DNA from: Rhizobium sp. Q54
GTDB lineage: Bacteria > Pseudomonadota > Alphaproteobacteria > Rhizobiales > Beijerinckiaceae
DNA length: 12,905 nt
Assembly (NCBI GenBank): GCA_945901195.1
Contig: CAMDKB010000082.1
Coordinates: forward strand, 1 to 12,905
Reading direction: 5' to 3'
Positions 7,335-12,905 of this stretch are shown here, in pieces. Positions within the stretch are counted from its first letter, which is position 1. Each line of letters starts with the position of its first letter. The notes below the pieces were generated by a model that had not been told where the DNA came from, did not search any database, and was given only the letters and a program-made list of their open reading frames with translations. Position numbers and translations under genes: made by a program.

Positions 7335-7356
7335 GGAGGGGGCGGAACTGGAGCTT

Positions 7357-7371
7357 ACCTTGTTGCAAGGT
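7357..7371. terminator. Small hairpin after the cyclodeaminase-family gene
   Basis: ACCTTG (7357-7362) and CAAGGT (7366-7371) form a six-base stem with a three-base loop, 23 bases after the stop codon. No T-run follows, so it is at best a weak terminator. The rest of 7335-7508 between the two convergent genes shows no gene. Confidence 0.25.
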
Positions 7372-7508
7372 TGCTCGATTGACACGCGCAGATGCCGAGC
7401 GTGACGGCCTGATCTCCGCAACAGCAAGGGGACACGGGTGACAATTGCCACCCATGACATAGCAGGCCTTGCGCGGTCAGGTGTTAAACCCGTGCGAGAA
7501 GCGTTGAC

Positions 7509-9080
7509 TTAACCCTCTTTTCCCAAAGTCTTTGCGTCTTCGAACACACTCACGGGAGGCGCTTTGCCTTCGAAGCCGAATTCGTTCCAGCGCCCTGCGA
7601 CCTGATTGTACATGTCTTCAGACAGCTTGGTGCGCTTTGAGAATGTCTTGATGTAGCGATAGTCCATGCAGGCGTTGATCAAGGCCTTTGAGCCCCACGG
7701 GCGAGAATCTGGCGGGTTGAGCGAGGGGTCGAGGAAGGTGCTCCAGGTTTCGCGCAGAATGTCGATGGAATGGGCCGGTCGCGAACGTGTCGCCATTGCC
7801 CATAAGACCTGACCGATATTGGTGGGATCAATGTCGTCGTCGACCACGATGACGTATTTGCCAAAATACGCCCCTGCAACGCATTGCGCAGCAAGCGCCA
7901 TCACCTGTGGCGCATGGCCGGCATACATCTGCTTCACGGACACAACCGTCATGCCCCAGCCGGCGGCTTCGGGAATGGACCACACACCCTGAATGCCCGG
8001 CACACCCATTTTTTCAAGATCGGCCCAGATGGCCGCCGAACGCAGCGCGGCCCAGAACAGGCCAGCTTCGTTGGCGGGACTATCGGCCATCAGTGCGCAT
8101 GTGAGTGTCGGGTTGTTGCGGAATCGCACACGCTCGACGCGCATATAGGGCGTTGCGCCGCTCGGGCGTCCGTAATAGCCGGTGAATTCGCCGAAGGGCC
8201 CTTCTGCAAAGGTCTCATCGGGATAAAGAAAGCCTTCCAGAATGATTTCCGCGCCGGCGGGCAGCGGCAGGCCGGTGAGGTCGCTGGTGAACACCTCGAT
8301 CGGCGCACCGGCTATGCCGCCATAATATTCGTATTCGCTTTCTGTCTTGGGGAAGCTCGTGGCGGCGACCATGAACAGCAGGGGATCAATACCGTATGCG
8401 GCGGCGATTGGCATGGGCTTGCCCATTTTCCACCATTTGTCGCGGTCGAGTCCACCATCCTTGCCGGGTGAAGTATAGACGCCAATTTCGCGCGGGCCTT
8501 TCACCATCATGCGGTAAGTGCCGATGTTGATACGGCCGCTTTCCGGGTCTTTGGTGATCACGGCATCGCCGGTGCCCAGATAGAGCCCGCCATCAAGTGG
8601 CCACATGCGCTGGGCCGGGAATTTGCGGATATCGATTTCGTCGCCATTCCAGATGTTCTGGCTCGAAATTGCCGATTCCGCGGCGACCTCCTTCGGGAGC
8701 ATTTTCTTGCCCATTTTCTTCTGCAGTGCGCGCACGGCGTCGAGCGGATGCTCCACCATGTCTTCGCCAATCATCAGGCAGAAGCGCGAGAGATTGCAGC
8801 CGATCATGTTGTAAAGAAGTTTCTGGCCCGGGTGTCCCTTCACATTCTCAAACAGCAGGGCGGGACTCTTCGTTGCGCCCACCAGGTAAGTGAGCGTCGA
8901 AGCCTCAAGATCGCAATCCACTTCGGCTGTGATGCGTTTGAGTTCGCCCATGGCTTCGGCCTTTTCGAGCCAGGTGTCGAGATCGCTGGAGTTGGCGCCG
9001 CGCCGTGCTTGCGGCCCGGCGGGTCCTGCCGTGACGCGCGTAGCGCCTGCCCCCACCTTGATGCCCATGTCCTCGCTCAT
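7509..9080 (-). CDS. UbiD-family (prenylated-FMN dependent) decarboxylase
   Basis: This protein of 523 residues fits the UbiD/Fdc1 family, which reversibly decarboxylates aromatic or alpha,beta-unsaturated carboxylic acids using prenylated FMN made by a UbiX partner. Visible family features are NIGTYR (about 185-190), carrying the cofactor- and substrate-contacting arginine; AGAPIEVF with a conserved glutamate (about 262); EGPFGEF (about 293-299), with the two acidic residues matching the E...E active-site pair of Fdc1; and VVDDDIDPTNIGQVLWAMATR (in two parts, about 412-419 and 420-432) near the C-terminus. I start at the ATG at 9080 because GGAGG sits six bases upstream; an open frame 22 codons longer has no such site. 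The family has many substrates, so this need not be the ubiquinone enzyme, and no ubiX gene is nearby. It is divergent from the solute-binding protein gene. A lone TTGACG at 9146-9141 could be its -35, without a good -10. Confidence 0.93.
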   Translation of the reverse strand: MSEDMGIKVGAGATRVTAGPAGPQARRGANSSDLDTWLEKAEAMGELKRITAEVDCDLEASTLTYLVGATKSPALLFENVKGHPGQKLLYNMIGCNLSRFCLMIGEDMVEHPLDAVRALQKKMGKKMLPKEVAAESAISSQNIWNGDEIDIRKFPAQRMWPLDGGLYLGTGDAVITKDPESGRINIGTYRMMVKGPREIGVYTSPGKDGGLDRDKWWKMGKPMPIAAAYGIDPLLFMVAATSFPKTESEYEYYGGIAGAPIEVFTSDLTGLPLPAGAEIILEGFLYPDETFAEGPFGEFTGYYGRPSGATPYMRVERVRFRNNPTLTCALMADSPANEAGLFWAALRSAAIWADLEKMGVPGIQGVWSIPEAAGWGMTVVSVKQMYAGHAPQVMALAAQCVAGAYFGKYVIVVDDDIDPTNIGQVLWAMATRSRPAHSIDILRETWSTFLDPSLNPPDSRPWGSKALINACMDYRYIKTFSKRTKLSEDMYNQVAGRWNEFGFEGKAPPVSVFEDAKTLGKEG

Positions 9081-9086
9081 ATGCGT

Positions 9087-9091
9087 CCTCC
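9087..9091 (-). promoter_or_regulatory. Ribosome binding site of the ubiD-family gene
   Basis: The minus strand reads GGAGG, then ACGCAT, then ATG at 9080. It decides the start in favour of 9080 over the upstream in-frame codon at 9146. Confidence 0.7.
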
Positions 9092-9222
9092 GAATTTTGC
9101 GTTTCTGCTGGGTGTGGAGATTGCTGTCTGGCCCTGCGGGCGTCAACCCGCGATTCCGTACCGCGTTCCTGTGCCGACGATCCCCCTGGCCAGTAAAGCT
9201 GTCGCACTGTCCCTATCTGGTG

Positions 9223-9258
9223 CGCTTTGCCGTCATCGTCTAAGGTCAGTGCAAAGCG
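9223..9258. promoter_or_regulatory. Inverted repeat in the ubiD / binding-protein divergent region
   Basis: CGCTTTGC (9223-9230) and GCAAAGCG (9251-9258) are perfect eight-base inverted copies separated by 20 bases. The arm centres are 28 bases apart, close to but not exactly three helical turns. The repeat lies in the 232-bp gap between two divergent genes, 54 bases before the binding-protein start codon. It may be a shared regulator site or a leader hairpin of the rightward transcript. No regulator gene adjoins it. Confidence 0.35.
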
Positions 9259-9301
9259 ATGGCTGCGCCGGGCAGTTGCGTGAGACGTATCCGGACAGGG
9301 C

Positions 9302-9306
9302 AGGAG
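9302..9306 (+). promoter_or_regulatory. Ribosome binding site of the solute-binding protein gene
   Basis: AGGAG, then ACAGGC, then ATG at 9313. With the signal peptide that begins at once after this ATG, it rules out the longer open frame starting at 9259. Confidence 0.7.
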
Positions 9307-9312
9307 ACAGGC

Positions 9313-10872
9313 ATGAAGTTCTCAATTACCAGGAAAATCTTGTTCGCAGCGACAGCCGTGAGCGCTTTGAGCGTTGCGCTCCCCGCTTTGGCCCAGAAGG
9401 CCAAGAACACGCTGCGCATCGGCGTTGCGCAGCCGATCTCTGTCATTGATGCAATCTTCGATCCGCAGCCACAGGCCAATCTGATGGATCGGGTGATCTA
9501 CGACAGCCTGGCCGCCTATGATTCCGACAAGCGGCTAGTGGTGCCCAGCCTTGCTGAATCCTGGACGCAGATCGATCCGCTAACCGTCGAATTTCGTCTG
9601 CGCAAGGATGTCAAATTCCACGATGGTCAGCCCCTGGATGCGGACGATGTCGTCTACACTGTCAATTTTGTTATCGATCCCAATGTGCGCTTCCGTTTCA
9701 AGGAAACGCGCTATGGCCAGATAACCGGCGTCGAGAAAATCGACCAGTACACGGTCCGAATCAAGACGAAAGCACCCCACGCGCCGTTCATGTCGCGCGT
9801 CGTGCCGCAAATCCCGATCCTGCCCTCGAAGGCGCATTCCAAATCGCCGGACAAATCGCAATTCGGTCGCGCACCTATCGGTACCGGGCCTTACAAGGCG
9901 GTGATGGTTGATTCGACCAAAGGCGTCATCCTGCAGCGCAATGCGGACTTCAAGCATGGTGGGCCGGGTCAGGAGCCGGGCAAAATCGAGCGTATTGTTA
10001 TCATTCCGATGCCTGATGAGCAGACCCGGACAGCGCAATTGATGGTTGGCGATGTCGATCTGATCTACGATGTGCCGACCGACATCGCCGATCAGTTGAA
10101 AGCCAATCCCGCGATTGAAGTTTCCGTCCGGCCGTCCATTTCTTTCGTCTACATCGCACTGGATGCCGCCAATCGGTCGGGCTTCAATCACTTCAAGGAC
10201 AAGCGTGTACGCGAAGCTGTGTTGCGTGGCATAGACCGGGCGGCGCTTACCAAAGCGCTTCAGCCACCGGAAATTGCGGCCATGCCATTGCAGAATTCCA
10301 TGTGCCATCCCTGGCACCTGGGGTGCGCGGTTTCCAATGAGCCGCCTTCGTTCAACCCAGATATGGCGAAAAAACTGCTCGCCGAGGCAGGTTTTCCCAA
10401 TGGTTTTAACCTCACGATCACGACCTGGGGCGCAGCGCGCTACGCCGCAGAAGCGGCGGCGGGCCAATTGCGACGAATTGGGGTGAACGTAACGCTGGAA
10501 ACACTCACCGTGGCTGCCTTCGTCAAAAAGCGGGCTGCGGGTGAACTTCCTGCTTACATGGTGTTGTGGGACAATGGTGGAGGCGTCGCGGATGTCGATT
10601 CCACTGCAGGCTTCTTCTACGAGCCCGGCGACCGCAATTATAACGCCGACCCGGAGCTGGCAAAATTGCTTGAGGAAGGCGGGCGGGAACTCGATCGGGC
10701 CAAACGCGAAGCCATTTATCGCCGCATGTTCGACAAGGTGAACGATGAACGGTATTCAATGCCCGTCATGCCGCTGGCGTCTGTGCTCGCCCACAGCAAG
10801 GATCTGAAAATTTCCGTGTCAGGAACGAAAAAGCCGGAAGGCTTCATGTTCAATCTGCTGGAATGGAAGTGA
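9313..10872 (+). CDS. ABC transporter periplasmic solute-binding protein, family 5 (peptide/nickel/opine type)
   Basis: The 519-residue protein would capture a ligand in the periplasm and deliver it to an ABC importer. It starts with a signal peptide: basic N-terminus MKFSITRK, a hydrophobic core, and probable cleavage after ALA at residue 27. There is no lipobox, as is normal for proteobacterial binding proteins. The family-5 signature region is clear: LAESW (about 80-84), then FRLRKDVKFHDGQPLDADD (about 94-112). The length also matches DppA/OppA-like proteins. The C-terminal lobe includes FLTIT-like and GFNLTITTW segments common in the family. No permease or ATPase genes follow; the next gene encodes a lipoprotein after a 173-bp gap. 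It is therefore an orphan binding protein in this window. The ligand is unknown; position next to a ubiD-family gene suggests a carboxylated compound, which is speculation. Confidence 0.93.
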   Translation: MKFSITRKILFAATAVSALSVALPALAQKAKNTLRIGVAQPISVIDAIFDPQPQANLMDRVIYDSLAAYDSDKRLVVPSLAESWTQIDPLTVEFRLRKDVKFHDGQPLDADDVVYTVNFVIDPNVRFRFKETRYGQITGVEKIDQYTVRIKTKAPHAPFMSRVVPQIPILPSKAHSKSPDKSQFGRAPIGTGPYKAVMVDSTKGVILQRNADFKHGGPGQEPGKIERIVIIPMPDEQTRTAQLMVGDVDLIYDVPTDIADQLKANPAIEVSVRPSISFVYIALDAANRSGFNHFKDKRVREAVLRGIDRAALTKALQPPEIAAMPLQNSMCHPWHLGCAVSNEPPSFNPDMAKKLLAEAGFPNGFNLTITTWGAARYAAEAAAGQLRRIGVNVTLETLTVAAFVKKRAAGELPAYMVLWDNGGGVADVDSTAGFFYEPGDRNYNADPELAKLLEEGGRELDRAKREAIYRRMFDKVNDERYSMPVMPLASVLAHSKDLKISVSGTKKPEGFMFNLLEWK

Positions 10873-11045
10873 CGCTTACGCAGCCTTCGTTTTACGGTCG
10901 CTGAAGTCGCTTATGTCGCATTCGCGTCACAGCGATCGTTTGCTTGCGGCGTGCGAGCCGATCTTCACTGGACCCGGCCACGCTTTCGGATTAACTTTTT
11001 GTCAACGAATGGGCGGCGAGCGCCCGGTGGATAGGCGTTCAAGCG

Positions 11046-11690
11046 ATGCGGCGGAATGATTTGAACGGAAAATTTCTGCCACGTCGTGTTGTGGGCCTCA
11101 CTGCGAGCGCTTTGCTTGCTGCCTGTCTGGCGGGATGTGTCGATACATTGCCGCAGGTGCAGGGGAACGTTGCGCCAGCCCAGAACGCCTCGCGTATTGC
11201 AGCCCGTCCCGGTGTGAGCCCGGCGGGCGCCACTGTGGCGTTCGTCAATCTTGGTGGAGCGCCTGCTCAGGTTGGCGCCCGGTTTGCCGTATACATGTCG
11301 CAGGCCCTCGGCGCCCGGAATATCTCGTCCGATGAGGCAGCCAAGGCGAATTATCTCATTCGCGGCGATATGAGCGCCTATGCGACAGATGCGGGCATTG
11401 CAGTGGCCTATGTGTGGGATGTCTATGATTCCGGCCGCCGCCGGATGCAACGCGTAGAAGATGAAATCATCATCAAGGGCAATGCCGCCGATCCCTGGAG
11501 CGTAGTGGACGAGAAGACGCTTGCCACCATTGCGGGCCGCAGCGCCGATGAAATTGCAGCATTCTTGACCCATACACCTGAGGCCATCGCCGCTGCTGGC
11601 CGGCGCGGCGAAGTGGTCGCAACCGATCTCGCGCCGACGGGCCATGGCGGCTCCGGTGCGGGCACACTTGCCTATTCACCGCAGCGTTGA
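11046..11690 (+). CDS. Small conserved-looking lipoprotein of unknown function
   Basis: The 214-residue product begins with a twin-arginine-containing but ordinary Sec-type lipoprotein signal: basic residues at 2-14, a hydrophobic stretch at about 15-30, and the lipobox LAGC with the lipidated cysteine at 31. The mature part has a probable compact alpha/beta domain at about 60-175. It includes NYLIRGDMSAYATDAGIAVA (about 102-121) and AYVWDVYDSGRRRMQRVEDE (about 120-139), followed by DPWSVVDEKTLATIAGRSADEI. I recall the pattern of a beta-strand-rich core followed by a helix from hypothetical lipoproteins of Rhizobiales, but I know no function for it. The last 30 residues are low complexity. 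The start has only a weak AGG ten bases upstream. It precedes prs on the same strand with a 147-bp gap, so co-transcription is possible but not shown. Confidence 0.8.
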   Translation: MRRNDLNGKFLPRRVVGLTASALLAACLAGCVDTLPQVQGNVAPAQNASRIAARPGVSPAGATVAFVNLGGAPAQVGARFAVYMSQALGARNISSDEAAKANYLIRGDMSAYATDAGIAVAYVWDVYDSGRRRMQRVEDEIIIKGNAADPWSVVDEKTLATIAGRSADEIAAFLTHTPEAIAAAGRRGEVVATDLAPTGHGGSGAGTLAYSPQR

Positions 11691-11742
11691 CGTTCAGTTA
11701 TTTCCATAAGTGTCGCTGCATTGTCGCATGCAGTCAATAACG

Positions 11743-11755
11743 GTGAATGATTCAC
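11743..11755. promoter_or_regulatory. 13-bp dyad GTGAAT-G-ATTCAC upstream of prs
   Basis: Six-base arms (11743-11748 and 11750-11755) are perfect inverted copies around one central G. It lies 83 bases before the prs start codon and resembles a protein-binding site rather than an RNA hairpin. It shares the half-site GAATGAT with the pump operator at 6038-6049, though its spacing is different. Confidence 0.3.
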
Positions 11756-11837
11756 TTTGAGCGTCCGGGCGATATTGTTCCGGCCTGTGTGGCTTGCTAT
11801 GAGCGGGCCGGCGATGGTTGCAGCACAGAGGTGAGCG

Positions 11838-12770
11838 GTGAAAATTCTGGCGGGAAACTCCAATCTTGCGCTCACCGAGGGTATCGCGGCCTATCTCAAG
11901 CTGCCGTTGACGAAATGCTCGGTTCGCCGTTTTGCCGACATGGAGATCTTTGTCGAAATTCAGGAAAATGTGCGCGGCGAGGATACTTTCATCATCCAGT
12001 CGACGTCTTTTCCAGCGAACGACCATCTTATGGAATTGCTGATTATGACGGACGCGCTGCGCCGGGCGTCCGCCAAGCGCATCACTGCGGTTCTGCCGTA
12101 TTTCGGTTACGCCCGGCAGGATCGCAAAACGGGATCGCGTACGCCGATCTCCGCCAAACTCGTGTCGAATCTGATTACCGAAGCAGGGGCTGACCGGGTG
12201 CTGACGGTCGACCTGCACTCGGGCCAAATCCAGGGCTTTTTTGACGTGCCGGTGGATAATCTGTTTGCCGCGCCGGTGATGACACGCGACATCAAGGAGC
12301 ATCTCGATCTGTCGAATGTCTGTGTCGTCTCGCCTGACGTTGGAGGTGTGGTGCGTGCGCGCGCCATTGCCAAGCGCATCGATGCGCCGCTAGCTATCGT
12401 CGACAAACGCCGCGAGCGCGCTGGCGAATCGGAGGTGATGAATATCATTGGCGATGTGGAAGGCAAAAGCTGCATTCTCGTCGATGACATCGTGGATTCC
12501 GGCGGCACACTTTGCAATGCAGCCGAAGCGCTGCTGGGGCAGGGCGCAAAAGACGTTTATGCCTATATTACCCACGGTGTTCTGTCGGGTGGAGCCGTCG
12601 CGCGGATTTCGGCATCTAAGATCAAACAGCTGGTCGTAACCGACACGATTGAGCCAACAGCCGCCGTACGAGTGTCTAAAAACATCCGCGTGATCTCGGT
12701 AAGCGAATTGCTCGGAGAAGCTGTGCGCCGGACCGCGCAAGAAGAAAGTGTTTCGAGCCTGTTTGATTAA
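11838..12770 (+). CDS. prs: Ribose-phosphate diphosphokinase (PRPP synthetase)
   Basis: This cytoplasmic enzyme transfers pyrophosphate from ATP to ribose 5-phosphate, giving PRPP for purine, pyrimidine, histidine, tryptophan and NAD synthesis. The 310-residue length and sequence match bacterial class I enzymes throughout. Visible motifs are RFADMEIFVEIQENVRGED (31-49); the catalytic flexible-loop region YFGYARQDRK (88-97); the DLHSGQIQGFF segment with the metal/ATP-binding histidine (H127); the VVSPDVGGVVRARAIAK stretch (163-179); DKRRER (189-194); and the PRPP-binding loop VDDIVDSGGT (215-224). The protein ends EESVSSLFD as in alphaproteobacterial homologues. Translation starts with GTG at 11838, preceded by GAGGTG four bases upstream; the next in-frame ATG would remove the first strand, so GTG is preferred. 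The gene follows a 147-bp gap with small dyads but no convincing promoter. Confidence 0.98.
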   Translation: MKILAGNSNLALTEGIAAYLKLPLTKCSVRRFADMEIFVEIQENVRGEDTFIIQSTSFPANDHLMELLIMTDALRRASAKRITAVLPYFGYARQDRKTGSRTPISAKLVSNLITEAGADRVLTVDLHSGQIQGFFDVPVDNLFAAPVMTRDIKEHLDLSNVCVVSPDVGGVVRARAIAKRIDAPLAIVDKRRERAGESEVMNIIGDVEGKSCILVDDIVDSGGTLCNAAEALLGQGAKDVYAYITHGVLSGGAVARISASKIKQLVVTDTIEPTAAVRVSKNIRVISVSELLGEAVRRTAQEESVSSLFD

Positions 12771-12780
12771 GCCAATGTCG

Positions 12781-12796
12781 TTTGTGTCTTTGTGTC
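12781..12796 (+). repeat. Tandem octamer TTTGTGTC x2 downstream of prs
   Basis: Two exact adjacent copies of TTTGTGTC occupy 12781-12788 and 12789-12796, eleven bases after the prs stop codon. A tandem TTTGGG pair follows at about 12816-12828. Two copies can arise by chance or slippage and no function is implied. The remainder of 12771-12905 shows no gene, hairpin terminator or recognisable promoter, apart from a TTGACG at the extreme right edge. Confidence 0.4.
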
Positions 12797-12905
12797 ATTT
12801 CACTGGTGTCCCAACGTTTGGGTTTGGGCTAACGGTAACACATTCACCTGACGCACAAATCCGGGGTTTTGGTCTGGTCTCGATATCAAAATTGTTTTGA
12901 CGGCA

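Noticed and set aside
9081..9146. A ubiD-family start at 9146, adding 22 residues.
   Set aside because: The ATG at 9080 has GGAGG at ideal spacing, the upstream one has none, and the added segment does not resemble the family.
9580..10467. A 295-codon open frame on the minus strand, opposite the solute-binding protein gene.
   Set aside because: The composition is unnatural (many Arg/His/Ile runs), no domain is visible, and the plus-strand frame is a textbook family-5 binding protein.
10869..10930. GTGACGC at the binding-protein stop codon and GCGTCAC about 48 bases later, considered as a terminator.
   Set aside because: The loop is far too long for an intrinsic terminator, no T-run follows, and the seven-base match may be coincidental.
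11716..11811. Small hairpins in the prs leader: CTGCAT/ATGCAG (11716-11733) and CCGGCC/GGCCGG (11780-11811).
   Set aside because: The stems are only six base pairs and no known regulatory RNA pattern, T-run or coupled leader peptide was seen.

Overview
The window looks like chromosomal DNA of an alphaproteobacterium, probably of the order Hyphomicrobiales (Rhizobiales). Three things suggest this: the ribose-phosphate diphosphokinase has an alphaproteobacterial sequence style; an intergenic element of about 110 bp with two palindromes resembles the dispersed repeats of rhizobial-type genomes; and the DNA is moderately GC-rich. It holds eight complete protein genes and the first nine codons of a ninth. 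I see no rRNA, tRNA, CRISPR array, transposase or phage gene.

Layout. Positions 1-27 hold the start of a leftward gene that leaves the window. Positions 111-221 hold the two-palindrome repeat. From 6003 down to 1017 runs a compact leftward operon: a TetR-family repressor, a periplasmic adaptor (membrane fusion protein) and an RND inner-membrane efflux pump. Each junction is a 1-nt stop/start overlap. A GNAT acetyltransferase (949-233) follows in the same direction. The operon promoter (TTGACA, then TAAAAT) is overlapped by a near-perfect 22-bp palindrome, which fits autorepression by the TetR protein. No outer-membrane channel is encoded here, so one must be supplied from elsewhere.

Positions 6261-10872 hold a metabolic group: an ornithine cyclodeaminase/mu-crystallin family protein (rightward), a UbiD-family decarboxylase (leftward, convergent with it), and a family-5 ABC solute-binding protein (rightward, divergent from ubiD). 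They are separate transcription units. Their proximity hints at uptake and conversion of one carboxylated or nitrogenous compound, but nothing in the sequence names the substrate. The permease and ATPase genes for the binding protein are absent, and the cyclodeaminase homologue appears to lack the catalytic aspartate region.

Positions 11046-12770 hold a small unknown lipoprotein and prs, the housekeeping PRPP synthetase, which starts with GTG. The final 135 bp contain no gene that I can support.

Most of the window is ordinary. The best leads are the dyads controlling the pump operon, the altered cyclodeaminase homologue, the ubiD/orphan-binding-protein pair with an inverted repeat between them, and the palindromic repeat at the left edge. 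I found no clear evidence for an entirely new system.
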